Assembly: GCA_964620485.1 (NCBI GenBank)
Contig: CAZUGU010000008.1
Span: 62,001 to 126,000 of the forward strand
Direction: 5' to 3'
From: CAZTUH01 sp964620485
GTDB taxonomy: Bacteria; Pseudomonadota; Gammaproteobacteria; Burkholderiales; Burkholderiaceae_B
Length of the DNA: 64,000 nt
Positions 7,769 through 16,288 of this stretch are shown here, in pieces. The position numbers were made by a program, and so were the translations under genes. Below the pieces are notes generated by a model, which saw nothing but the letters and a program-made list of their open reading frames with translations, was not told where the DNA came from and did no database searches. Each line of letters opens with the position of its first letter. Position 1 is the stretch's first letter.

Positions 7769-9109
7769 ATGAATATTATTCTTCCAAATCTTCCTGTTGG
7801 ACAAAAAGTTGGCATCGCTTTTTCTGGTGGTCTAGATACGAGTGCTGCCATTCTATGGATGCGACAAAACAATTCTTTTCCTTATGCTTATATTGCTAAT
7901 CTTGGTCAACCAGATGAGTTAGATTATGAAGAAATTCCGGCCCGTGCTATAAAATATGGTGCTATAAAGGCTAGATTAATTGATTGCCGAGAAAAACTAG
8001 CTTCTGAAGGCATTTCTGTTTTGCAATCAGGCGCTTTTCATATATCAACAGCCGGAATTCCTTATTTTAATACTACACCAATTGGTCGAGCTGTTACTAG
8101 TATATCTTTAGTAGCTTCCATGAAAGAAGATCATGTTAATATTTGGGGAGATGGTAGTACTTATAAAGGAAATGATATAGAACGTTTTTATCGATATGGA
8201 TTACTTACTAATCCTAATTTAAAAATTTATAAACCGTGGCTTGATCAGGCTTTTATTGATGAATTAGGTGGTCGGTTAGAAATGTTTAATTATCTAAAAA
8301 AATTTGGTTTTGAATATAAAATGTCAGTTGAACAAGCTTATTCAACTGATTCGAATTTACTTGGAGCTACACATGAAGCTAAGAATCTTGAATATTTAAA
8401 CTCAAGTGTTAAAACTGTTCGTCCAATCATGAATGTAGCTTTTTGGCGTGAAGATATTCAAATTAAGCCTGAAGAAGTAACTATATCTTTTGAAAAAGGC
8501 AATCCAGTTGCAATAAATGGTAATGAATTTACAAGCCAAACAGAACTAATCTTGGAAGCTAATCGTATTGGAGGTCGACACGGTCTGGGAATGAGCGATC
8601 AAATTGAAAATCGTATCATCGAAGCAAAGAGTCGTGGTATTTATGAAGCTCCCGGGATGGCTTTATTATTTATTGCTTATGAACGTTTGATAACTGGTAT
8701 TCATAACGAAGATACTATTGAACAATATCGATTTAATGGATTCAAATTAGGCAGACTACTTTATCAAGGTAGATGGTTCGATCCACAGGCAATAATGTTA
8801 CGCGATGCAGCTAAACGCTGGATTGCTAGTGCAATTACTGGTGAAGTGATGCTTGAGTTACGTCGAGGAAATGATTATTCTATTCTTGATACTGTTTCAA
8901 AAAATCTTACATATCATTCAAATCGACTAACAATGGAAAAGACTGAACAATTTTTCTCACCAACAGATCGAATTGGACAATTAACTATGCGAAATTTGGA
9001 TATTAGAGATACATATGAAAAATTATTAAATTATGAAAGAGAGTGTTTAATTGAACGAACATCTGATGATGTTGTTTTACCAATTATAAATTCTTTCAAT
9101 CATAAATAG
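7769..9109 (+). CDS. argG: Argininosuccinate synthase
   Basis: Encodes 446 residues of the long proteobacterial ArgG type. The PP-loop AFSGGLDTSAA lies near residue 20, and GDGSTYKGNDIERFYRYG, the segment around STDSNLLGATHEAK, and ANRIGGRHGLGMSDQIENR are all present. It joins citrulline and aspartate using ATP. The ATG at 7769 matches the family start (NIILPNLPVGQKVG); an upstream TTG at 7757 is less likely. With argF it covers two steps of arginine synthesis; argH is not in the window. Confidence 0.96.
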   Translation: MNIILPNLPVGQKVGIAFSGGLDTSAAILWMRQNNSFPYAYIANLGQPDELDYEEIPARAIKYGAIKARLIDCREKLASEGISVLQSGAFHISTAGIPYFNTTPIGRAVTSISLVASMKEDHVNIWGDGSTYKGNDIERFYRYGLLTNPNLKIYKPWLDQAFIDELGGRLEMFNYLKKFGFEYKMSVEQAYSTDSNLLGATHEAKNLEYLNSSVKTVRPIMNVAFWREDIQIKPEEVTISFEKGNPVAINGNEFTSQTELILEANRIGGRHGLGMSDQIENRIIEAKSRGIYEAPGMALLFIAYERLITGIHNEDTIEQYRFNGFKLGRLLYQGRWFDPQAIMLRDAAKRWIASAITGEVMLELRRGNDYSILDTVSKNLTYHSNRLTMEKTEQFFSPTDRIGQLTMRNLDIRDTYEKLLNYERECLIERTSDDVVLPIINSFNHK

Positions 9110-9156
9110 CAAATTAACTTTCATATTAAAAATTCTATGGGATTAGTATGGGATAG

Positions 9157-9186
9157 AATAATTAGTTAGTTTTAACTAAGATTATT
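9157..9186 (+). terminator. Probable argG terminator
   Basis: An imperfect stem (AATAATTAGTTA against TAACTAAGATTATT, with a two-base bulge) around a 4-base loop, followed directly by TTTTTTCTATTT. It lies about 50 bases after the argG stop, as expected of an intrinsic terminator. Confidence 0.6.
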
Positions 9187-9251
9187 TTTTCTATTTATGA
9201 TTTTATCATTCATATATTCACATAAACAATATTATTCTGACTTATTTATTA

Positions 9252-9327
9252 TGGTGGGTACTACAGGAATCGAACCTGTGACTTGCGCCTTGTAATAGCG
9301 CCACTCTACCGACTGAGCTAAGTACCC
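9252..9327 (-). tRNA. tRNA-Val (anticodon TAC)
   Basis: A 76-base cloverleaf: acceptor GGGTACT pairs with AGTACCC, D arm GCTC...GAGT, anticodon loop ATTACAA giving TAC, and T loop GGTTCGATTCC. The 3' CCA is encoded. It lies 65 bases downstream of hupB on the same strand and may share its transcript. Confidence 0.93.
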
Positions 9328-9392
9328 ATTTAATAAATATTCCAGAATTTAGCTATCTATCAAACAATAGATAAGACATTTCTAGAAAGAAA

Positions 9393-9665
9393 CTAATCCA
9401 AAGCATCCTTCAATGCTTTACCAGGTCGAAATCTAAGTATTTTGGATTCTCTAATTTTTATTATTTCACCAGTACGAGGATTTCTACCCATACGAGCAGT
9501 GCGAATAGATGTAGAAAATGTACCAAATCCAATCAAAGTGACTGTATTTTCATTTTTTAATGAATCCTTAATTGTACTGAAAAATGCATTCAATAGGCGA
9601 TTAACCGCTGCTTGGGAGTTTCCAGTTTTTATCACAATCTGATTAATAACTTCGCTTTTATTCAT
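9393..9665 (-). CDS. hupB: DNA-binding protein HU
   Basis: A 90-residue histone-like protein with the HU start MNKSEVINQIVIKTG, the GFGTF turn and the DNA-binding arm GRNPRTGEIIKI...RFRPGK with the conserved Arg-Asn-Pro-x-Thr-Gly. It bends and compacts DNA as a dimer. A strong GGGGGAGG binding site precedes the ATG. A sigma70-like promoter is visible about 150 bases upstream. The symbol hupB follows common betaproteobacterial naming; whether it corresponds to the alpha or beta form cannot be told. Confidence 0.95.
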   Translation of the reverse strand: MNKSEVINQIVIKTGNSQAAVNRLLNAFFSTIKDSLKNENTVTLIGFGTFSTSIRTARMGRNPRTGEIIKIRESKILRFRPGKALKDALD

Positions 9666-9818
9666 TAAACACCTCCCCCATATAATGTTATAATCACGAT
9701 ATGTTAATTATTTTAATAATCCAAATGAATTTATTACTTATAAACAAATCACTGACTATAGAAAATAACCGATGCTACAATTGTCTAAAAGGAAACTAAT
9801 CCGGGCAGCATACAAAGC

Positions 9819-9847
9819 ATTAGGCCTTGATAAAAACTTATTGTCAA
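9819..9847 (-). promoter_or_regulatory. Sigma70-type promoter for hupB
   Basis: On the minus strand a perfect -35 box TTGACA (9842-9847) and a -10-like CCTAAT (9819-9824) are separated by exactly 17 bases. The site reads toward hupB and would give a leader of about 140 bases. It is the best -35 box I saw in the window and lies in a locally less AT-rich patch. Confidence 0.6.
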
Positions 9848-10011
9848 GAAAAAAATTACATTCTTTGATTTTTTTAAAAAAGTACTGAATTAAATTTCTA
9901 ATAAATTTAGATATTTAGGAACATTTTTAAAAATTAATTACTTTATCAAAACGGTACCGTTCAAGATTTTAATCTTCTTAAAAGTTTATTTAATCCTATT
10001 TAATCCAATTC

Positions 10012-10755
10012 TTAAGTCAAATATAGACGCTGACGTACACTTTCATATAAACAAATTGCACTAGCATTACTAACATTTAAGTTTTTAACTGTACCTAACA
10101 TTGGAATTACAGCCAATTGATCACAATTTTTTCTTATAAGATGTCTCATACCACTACCTTCTGATCCAATAATCCAAGCTATAGATTGTCGAGCATCAAT
10201 CTGATATATATATTCACTAGCTTCATCGTCTGTACCAACTAACCAAATTCCACGATCTTTTAATTGACGCATAGTACGAGCAAGATTAGTTACCATTATA
10301 TATGGTGTAACTTCTGCTGTACCACAGGATACATGTTGAGCAATACTATCCAAATTTGCTGATCCATCTTTTGGTGCAATTACAGCATGTACACCAGATG
10401 CATTTGCAGTACGTAGACATGCACCTAAATTGTGTGGATCAGTTATTCTGTCTAGAATTAACAATAATAACGGTTTTTTGATCATATCTAACAAATTATC
10501 AATCTTTTTTGATAATTTTATGCGATCACAGATCATAATGACACCTTGATGCTGTTTTCCATAACTCAATGTATTAAGACGTTTAGAATTTACAAAATAT
10601 AATTTGCATCCTACAGACTTTATTTGATCAATTAAAGATAACATTCGTTTATCTTGACGCGATTTATCAATATAAATAATTTTTACAGATTCAGGTGCTT
10701 GGCGTAAGCGAGAAATTACAGAATGGAATCCTAAAAGGATTTGAGTAAGTTTCAT
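10012..10755 (-). CDS. rlmB: 23S rRNA (guanosine-2'-O)-methyltransferase RlmB
   Basis: A 247-residue SPOUT methyltransferase: an N-terminal substrate-binding domain (residues 1-90), then the catalytic domain with motif 1 DRITDPHNLGACLRTA, motif 2 IIGSEGSGMRHL and motif 3 LNVSNASAICLYE. This pattern fits RlmB, which methylates G2251 in the P loop of 23S rRNA; a TrmH-type tRNA methylase is the alternative. The usual partner rnr is not adjacent. The gene is monocistronic, followed by hupB about 350 bases on. Confidence 0.9.
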   Translation of the reverse strand: MKLTQILLGFHSVISRLRQAPESVKIIYIDKSRQDKRMLSLIDQIKSVGCKLYFVNSKRLNTLSYGKQHQGVIMICDRIKLSKKIDNLLDMIKKPLLLLILDRITDPHNLGACLRTANASGVHAVIAPKDGSANLDSIAQHVSCGTAEVTPYIMVTNLARTMRQLKDRGIWLVGTDDEASEYIYQIDARQSIAWIIGSEGSGMRHLIRKNCDQLAVIPMLGTVKNLNVSNASAICLYESVRQRLYLT

Positions 10756-10960
10756 TTAATTTAAGTATTTATCCATCAAAAATTAGAATACAAGAATACC
10801 GGGTTTTAATATATAAATTTCACTGAAAAAACATAAGAAAAATATATTTTAAAATCTGAAATTATAGTAATTTAGTAAAATACTAAACACCACCATTTAT
10901 ATTTTAAAACAATACTTATCTACCAACGATTCAATCAAATATAAATAAATAAATATTATC

Positions 10961-11016
10961 AGATATAGTAGATAGGTATAGACAGAATATTCTGTCTATA
11001 CCTATCTACTATATCT
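10961..11016. repeat. 56-bp perfect palindrome, no loop
   Basis: Left arm 10961-10988 and right arm 10989-11016 are exact reverse complements, 28 bp each, with the axis between them. It lies about 200 bases 3' of the minus-strand tRNA-Leu. It could end that transcript, but it lacks the usual loop and T-tract. A cruciform or a template-switch product are alternatives. Confidence 0.9.
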
Positions 11017-11018
11017 AT

Positions 11019-11072
11019 ACTATGTTGATCTAAATTAGATTCTGTATAGAATCTAATTTAGATCAACATAGT
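11019..11072. repeat. Second long hairpin, 25-bp perfect arms
   Basis: Arms 11019-11043 and 11048-11072 are exact reverse complements around a 4-base loop (GTAT). It sits two bases after the 56-bp palindrome but has an unrelated sequence. It lies 140 bases downstream of tRNA-Leu on the minus strand, so a terminator role is plausible. Confidence 0.9.
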
Positions 11073-11212
11073 CAAAACATTAAGTATAATAATGAAATTA
11101 CCTCTTAGAAAGATATTTATTAATTTATTAATATACTGATTGAATCATATCCAAGAATCTTTTCAAGATAAAGTTATTGATATTATATAGTTATTAGTAC
11201 GATATTCGTTAA

Positions 11213-11295
11213 TGCCCGGAAGAGGATTTGAACCTCCACACTTTCTTAGTACATGGATCTGAACCATGTGCGTCTACCAATTTCGCCATCCGGGC
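11213..11295 (-). tRNA. tRNA-Leu (anticodon CAG)
   Basis: An 83-base class II tRNA with a long variable arm. Acceptor GCCCGGA pairs with TCCGGGC, the D arm contains AAATTGGTAGACGC, the anticodon stem CATGG/CCATG encloses TTCAGAT (CAG), and the T loop is GGTTCAAATCC. CCA is not encoded, so it must be added. It reads CUG codons. Confidence 0.93.
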
Positions 11296-11650
11296 ACTTC
11301 TTATTTGCACTTCAAGATATTTTATTGCTATTCATATTGTTATTAAGTTACTGCAGTATGGAATAGTAATGATAAATTATATTTTATTTATTTAAAATCC
11401 CAGATACTTTAAATTTTCTAATATCGATATCAATCAATAGAAGATATTAATATTAAAAATATTAATATAAAATCTCTAAAATTATGAATTAATAAAACAT
11501 TTTTTATTTTTAAAATAAAAAATTAGAAAACCTAATTGCATTAGCGTTCAAAACGGGCTATGCTACAAAAGATGTTTCTAGTTTGGCATTTTATGCTGTT
11601 TAATTTTCAAGTAAGTTTATGATAGATTAATGGACAGGTTAGTATAACAT
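11296..11650. other. Intergenic region between divergent tRNA genes
   Basis: About 355 AT-rich bases with no coding signal. It holds an AT-only hairpin (11444-11468, 11-bp arms, 3-base loop) and a promoter for the plus-strand tRNA-Met. Confidence 0.6.
11536..11564 (+). promoter_or_regulatory. Promoter for tRNA-Met
   Basis: A -35-like TTGCAT (11536-11541) and -10-like TATGCT (11559-11564) with exactly 17 bases between. It lies about 85 bases before the tRNA and the sequence around it is less AT-rich than the surroundings. Confidence 0.5.
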
Positions 11651-11724
11651 GGCGCATTAGCTCAGTTGGTTAGAGCATCGGAATCATAATCCGCAGGTCC
11701 CCTGTTCGAGTCAGGGATGCGCCA
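11651..11724 (+). tRNA. tRNA with CAT anticodon, elongator Met most likely
   Basis: A 74-base cloverleaf: acceptor GGCGCAT pairs with ATGCGCC, D arm GCTC...GAGC, anticodon loop ATCATAA (CAT), T loop TTCGAGT. CCA is not encoded. The paired first acceptor position rules out the initiator type. The body resembles betaproteobacterial elongator tRNA-Met as I recall it; a lysidine-modified tRNA-Ile with the same anticodon is the alternative. Confidence 0.88.
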
Positions 11725-11836
11725 CTTATATTGTAATATAATTATTTAATATTTATTAGCTATTAATAGATGTTAAAATTTTTCCAATTCTCAAGAAATA
11801 TTACTCATTTAATAATGTTCAATTTCTTCAAATTTA

Positions 11837-13213
11837 TTACGCTGTTTTGGCAAGTTGTGCTGCTAAACCAGTATAAGAACGTGGAGACATATCCAATAGA
11901 TATTTTTTGGGTTCGCTTGGTATGTCTAATTCTTGAATAAATTCATGCAAAATTTCTTTCGTAATTTTTTTAGTTTGAGCTAATTGTTTAAGTCTTTCAT
12001 AAGGTTGAGGCAGACCATAACGGCGCATGATTGTTTGAATCGGTTCCATAAGAATTTCCCAGCACGAATTAATATCTGAATCAATTGCAACAAAGTCAAC
12101 CTCTATTTTATTTAAACCAAAAATACAAGTATTCCAGGCAACTAAACAATATCCTAATCCTACACCAATATTACGTAATACAGTTGAATCAGTCAAATCA
12201 CGTTGCCAGCGTGATATTGGAAGTTTTTCAGAGATATGACGTAACATAGCATTAGCTAAGCCGAGATTACCTTCTGAATTTTCAAAATCGATAGGATTAA
12301 CCTTATGTGGCATGGTTGATGAACCAATTTCATTATTTTTTAAGCGTTGCTTAAAATATCTGAGTGAAATATATCCCCAAATATCACGATTTAAATCTAA
12401 AAAAATAAGATTTATACGCACTAAAGCATCAAGTAATTCAGATATCCAATCATGTGGTTCAATTTGGGTCGAATGTGAATTTTGTATAATTCCTAAACTT
12501 TTTAAAACATTTTTACTAAATTCTGGCCAATTAAATTCTGGATAAGCTGAAAAATGAGCATTATAATTTCCTGTAGCACCGTTTAATTTAGCTAAAGGCT
12601 TTACAATAGCAATTGTATTAATTGCACGACGTAGACGCGATACTACGTTAGCAAATTCTTTTCCTAATGTAGTAGGACTAGCAGGTTGCCCATGTGTACG
12701 CGACAGCATTGGTTGATGAGCATACTTTATTGCAAATTCATTTAATTTTTCCAATAAGTTTTTCAAAACTGGAATGATAACGAAATCACGGACACGTAAT
12801 AAAATTAACGCATATGCAGTACTATTAATATCCTCAGATGTACAAGCAAAATGAATAAATTCTACCGAATTGGATAATTCTCTATTAGACATTGCTTTTT
12901 CTTTGAGCCAGTATTCAACAGATTTTACATCATGATTAATTTTAGATTCTATTTTTTTAATATTATCAGCATCCAATTCTGAAAATTTTTCTATAAGTTG
13001 AAATAAATATTCGCGAGATTCCTTAGAAAAAGGTGGTAATTCAGATAAACCTGCATCTGATAAAGATATCAACCAAGTAATTTCAATTTCAACTCTATGT
13101 GCTATGAGACCTGATTCTGATAGAAAGTTTCTCAAAATTTTAACATGATTTGCATAACGTCCATCAAGAGGACAAATAGCATTTAATTGATTAATCTGTT
13201 CAGAAACTTGCAT
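11837..13213 (-). CDS. purB: Adenylosuccinate lyase
   Basis: Encodes 458 residues, the length of the E. coli-type PurB. The fumarase/aspartase signature GSSTMPHKVNPIDFENSEGN is intact and THGQPASPTTLGKE carries the catalytic histidine region. It splits succinylaminoimidazole-carboxamide ribotide in purine synthesis and adenylosuccinate in AMP synthesis. It is a single gene. In many proteobacteria purB and mnmA are close to one another, and here they are neighbours on the same strand with mnmA upstream. Confidence 0.96.
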   Translation of the reverse strand: MQVSEQINQLNAICPLDGRYANHVKILRNFLSESGLIAHRVEIEITWLISLSDAGLSELPPFSKESREYLFQLIEKFSELDADNIKKIESKINHDVKSVEYWLKEKAMSNRELSNSVEFIHFACTSEDINSTAYALILLRVRDFVIIPVLKNLLEKLNEFAIKYAHQPMLSRTHGQPASPTTLGKEFANVVSRLRRAINTIAIVKPLAKLNGATGNYNAHFSAYPEFNWPEFSKNVLKSLGIIQNSHSTQIEPHDWISELLDALVRINLIFLDLNRDIWGYISLRYFKQRLKNNEIGSSTMPHKVNPIDFENSEGNLGLANAMLRHISEKLPISRWQRDLTDSTVLRNIGVGLGYCLVAWNTCIFGLNKIEVDFVAIDSDINSCWEILMEPIQTIMRRYGLPQPYERLKQLAQTKKITKEILHEFIQELDIPSEPKKYLLDMSPRSYTGLAAQLAKTA

Positions 13214-13354
13214 ATTTTACTTTTTTATTTATTGATTTATAAAATTTATTCAAAAAATCGAATTTCTTTTTCCATTTCATAAATGGAATTTTTTTGACTA
13301 AAAATAAAAACCTATACTAATTAAATTTGATTCTACAAAATACTTATTTGAATT

Positions 13355-13398
13355 TTGATATTTATTAGAAATATATATATATTTCTAATAAATATCAA
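13355..13398 (-). terminator. 44-bp perfect palindrome after mnmA
   Basis: 22-bp arms with no loop, centred in a run of alternating AT. It lies about 110 bases downstream of the mnmA stop and 140 bases before purB on the same strand. Termination of mnmA is plausible; the perfect symmetry is unusual. Confidence 0.55.
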
Positions 13399-13506
13399 TA
13401 GATATCAATAAATATTCTTCTAAATATCAGTTAAAACAGTAACCGAATTTACTTTATGCTAGCAATTATGAATGAGCTATTTTAAAATTTTAGAAAATTG
13501 CAATTT

Positions 13507-14637
13507 TTATTCTTCATAAATAATTCCTCCACCCAAACATATATCACCATTATAAATTACAACCGATTGGCCTGGTGTAATAGCCCATTGCTTCTTAAGA
13601 AATTTAATCTGAAATTCATCTTTTGATACTTTTATCAAATCACAAGTTATATCTTGTTGACGATATCGAATTTTTGCAAAGTATTTACCTGGTAATGGTG
13701 GATGATTTTTAATCCAACTAGCATTTCTTGCGTGTAAAAATTTAGAAAACAAATATGGATGATTACGTCCTTGTACTACAAATAAAACATTTTTTTTAAT
13801 ATTCTTACCGCAAACATACCAAGCGTTATTCTCAGTATTATCTGTGGATTTATTTTTTGTAGAAGATCCACCTATACCTAATCCTCTTCTTTGACCTATT
13901 GTATACAAATGCAGTCCATTGTGATGACCTATTTTATCACCATTCAATGTTAAGATAGGACCAGGTTTTTCAGGTAAATATTGTTTTATAAATTGTTTGA
14001 ATGGTCTTTCCCCAATAAAGCAAATTCCTGTAGAATCTTTCTTATTAGCATTATGTAGTCCAATTTCGTGAGCAAAACGTCGAACTTGTATTTTCGGTAT
14101 TTTACCTAATGGAAAAATTGTTCTAGCTAGTTGATGCTGATTTAACCGATATAAAAAATAGCTCTGATCTTTAGATTGATCAAATGCTTTAAGAAGCTGA
14201 TAAGAATCACCTGAGTTATTTTTTATACGAGCATAATGTCCTGTTGCAATAAATTCTACACCCATTCTCAAAGCATGATTCATGAATGCTTTAAATTTTA
14301 TTTCGGAATTACATAATATATCAGGATTTGGTGTTCTACCTATGGAGTATTCATTTAAAAAATCATCAAATACTTTTTCTTTATATTCCGCAGAAAAATC
14401 AACATAATCAAACTCTATTCCAATTAAATCTGCAACACTAGCTGCATCTAGAAAATCTTGCCGAACTGAGCAATAATGTTTATCATGATGATTATCATCA
14501 TTCCAATTTTTCATAAACAGACCAATAACTTCATAACCCTTTTCTTTTAATAACCATGCTGTTATTGATGAATCAACTCCGCCTGACATACCTACAACAA
14601 CACGTTTTTTTCTTATAGAAATTTTTGACATTGACAT
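13507..14637 (-). CDS. mnmA: tRNA-specific 2-thiouridylase MnmA
   Basis: Encodes 376 residues. The PP-loop GMSGGVDSSITAWLL lies near residue 16, NPDILCNSEIKFKAF carries the first catalytic cysteine, TGHYAR follows, and STGICFIGERPF has the second cysteine. The C-terminal beta-barrel ends in PGQSVVIY. MnmA adds sulfur at U34 of tRNA-Lys, -Glu and -Gln, drawing on the IscS/Tus relay. Two in-frame ATGs (14637 and 14631) are both possible starts; no strong binding site separates them. Confidence 0.95.
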   Translation of the reverse strand: MSMSKISIRKKRVVVGMSGGVDSSITAWLLKEKGYEVIGLFMKNWNDDNHHDKHYCSVRQDFLDAASVADLIGIEFDYVDFSAEYKEKVFDDFLNEYSIGRTPNPDILCNSEIKFKAFMNHALRMGVEFIATGHYARIKNNSGDSYQLLKAFDQSKDQSYFLYRLNQHQLARTIFPLGKIPKIQVRRFAHEIGLHNANKKDSTGICFIGERPFKQFIKQYLPEKPGPILTLNGDKIGHHNGLHLYTIGQRRGLGIGGSSTKNKSTDNTENNAWYVCGKNIKKNVLFVVQGRNHPYLFSKFLHARNASWIKNHPPLPGKYFAKIRYRQQDITCDLIKVSKDEFQIKFLKKQWAITPGQSVVIYNGDICLGGGIIYEE

Positions 14638-14851
14638 AATCTTAGTATAATTTTAATAGATCTTTAATAATAAGTTAGTTTATTCTAATATCCTTATAGA
14701 ACATATTCTTATTTTTTCATTTTCTAAAGGAAATAATTGAAAATAATGGAAAAATTTTGATAAGCTTTAGGTCCTTTATTTGAAGACTAATTTTAATCAG
14801 AATTTCCTATCTCTAATCGGTTATCATTTAATTTTTAAATTGGGAGGGTTT

Positions 14852-15970
14852 ATGCTTATTGGTGTTCCACGAGAAATCCTTCAACAGGAAAAACGAGTTG
14901 CTGCAACTCCTGAAACTGTAAGGAGATATATTTCGCGTAAACATAATGTTATAATTGAGAGCGGTGCGGGAAAGTTAGCAAATTTCACAGATGATTCTTA
15001 TGAAAAAGCTGGTGCAACAATCGGTAGTGCACAGGAAGCTCTTTCATGTGATATAGTCTTGAAGGTTCGTACACCAACAGAATCGGAATTAAATACCATG
15101 AAAAATGGTGCAACGCTGGTTGGTATAATAGATTTATCTGATCATGTAGGATTTGACAAATATATAAAAAATGCTGGAATAACAGCATTTTCTTTAGAGT
15201 CTGTGCCGCGTATCACACGAGCTCAGAGTTTAGATGTTCAATCTTCACAAGCAAATTTAGCCGGATATAAAGCTGTATTGCTTGGTGCAAGCTATTATAA
15301 TCGCTTAATTCCAACTATGATGACTGCAGCAGGTACGATGAAAGCAGCACGAATTGTTGTACTTGGTGTTGGAGTGGCAGGTTTACAGGCAATTGCTACA
15401 GCTAGAAGGCTTGGAGCTATTGTAGAGGCTTGTGATGTACGTCCTTCTGTAAAAGAACAAGTAGAATCATTAGGTGCTAAATTTATTAGTGTTCCATTTG
15501 AAAATGAAATAGAGCGGGAAATTGCAAAAGGTACAGGTGGTTATGCTCGACCTATGCCTGAAAGTTGGTTAATTCGTCAAGCAAATCTTATATCTGAAAA
15601 ATGTAGAAAAGCGGATTTAATTATTACTACTGCACTTATTCCGGGTCATGCTGCGCCAATTTTAATATCTGAAGACGTTGTTAAATCAATGAGAGCTGGG
15701 TCAGTTATAGTTGACTTAGCTATAGACAAGGGTGGAAACTGTTCCATATCAGAATTTAATAAAATAGTTACAAAGTATGATGTAACATTAATAGGCTTAA
15801 GTAATTTGCCAGCGCTTGTTGCAGGTGATTCGTCGTTAATGTATTCCAATAATTTGGAAAACTTCTTAAAATTAATCATTAATGATGAAGGAATATTGTC
15901 AATTCAATATAACGATGAAATAATTAGAAAATGTCTAGTATGTCCAAATAACGATTCTTTAAATGGTTAA
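14852..15970 (+). CDS. pntAA: NAD(P) transhydrogenase alpha subunit, part 1
   Basis: Encodes 372 residues forming the soluble NAD-binding domain I. It starts MLIGVPREI, and the Rossmann motif VVLGVGVAGLQAIATARRLG lies near residue 170. The PESWLIRQANLI and VIVDLAIDKGGN segments are typical. I chose the ATG at 14852 because GGGAGGG precedes it by 5 bases; the open frame reaches back to 14780. The alpha chain is split (PntAA plus PntAB), as in many alpha- and betaproteobacteria. The complex uses the proton gradient to reduce NADP with NADH. pntAB starts 6 bases later. Confidence 0.95.
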   Translation: MLIGVPREILQQEKRVAATPETVRRYISRKHNVIIESGAGKLANFTDDSYEKAGATIGSAQEALSCDIVLKVRTPTESELNTMKNGATLVGIIDLSDHVGFDKYIKNAGITAFSLESVPRITRAQSLDVQSSQANLAGYKAVLLGASYYNRLIPTMMTAAGTMKAARIVVLGVGVAGLQAIATARRLGAIVEACDVRPSVKEQVESLGAKFISVPFENEIEREIAKGTGGYARPMPESWLIRQANLISEKCRKADLIITTALIPGHAAPILISEDVVKSMRAGSVIVDLAIDKGGNCSISEFNKIVTKYDVTLIGLSNLPALVAGDSSLMYSNNLENFLKLIINDEGILSIQYNDEIIRKCLVCPNNDSLNG

Positions 15971-15976
15971 TAAATC

Positions 15977-16285
15977 ATGATTTCTGTTAGTCCTATTGTA
16001 ATCAATCTTATTATTTTTGTCTTAGCAATTTATGTTGGTTATCATGTAGTTTGGAATGTTACGCCAGCTTTACATACGCCACTTATGGCTGTAACTAATG
16101 CTATATCTGCTATTATTGTAGTTGGAGGAATGCTATCTGTTGGATTAACTGAATCCAATTTAGCCAAAGTAATGGGTGCAATATCCATCATTCTTTCTGC
16201 TATTAACATTTCTGGAGGTTTTCTGGTTACTCATCGTATGCTAGAAATGTTCAGAAAAAAAACAAAAAATTTTTCTCAGGAGTGA
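15977..16285 (+). CDS. pntAB: NAD(P) transhydrogenase alpha subunit, part 2 (membrane)
   Basis: A 102-residue membrane protein with three hydrophobic segments (about residues 5-25, 35-56, 63-85). The family motif HTPLMAVTNAISAIIVVG is intact. It forms part of the proton channel of transhydrogenase in the inner membrane. It sits between pntAA (6-base gap) and pntB (3-base gap), so one transcript is nearly certain. Confidence 0.95.
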   Translation: MISVSPIVINLIIFVLAIYVGYHVVWNVTPALHTPLMAVTNAISAIIVVGGMLSVGLTESNLAKVMGAISIILSAINISGGFLVTHRMLEMFRKKTKNFSQE

Positions 16286-16288
16286 AAC

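Larger units (their letters stand above)
10756..11212. other. Intergenic region with two adjacent long palindromes
   Basis: About 460 bases between the rlmB start and the 3' end of tRNA-Leu. No coding signal was seen. It contains two directly neighbouring long inverted repeats (10961-11016 and 11019-11072), listed separately. Confidence 0.7.

Noticed and set aside
9772..9888. A 38-codon plus-strand open frame starting MLQLSKRKLIRAAYKALG in the gap between hupB and rlmB
   Set aside because: It has no ribosome binding site and overlaps the antisense hupB promoter; no family is recognised. It is most likely a by-product of the less AT-rich promoter region.
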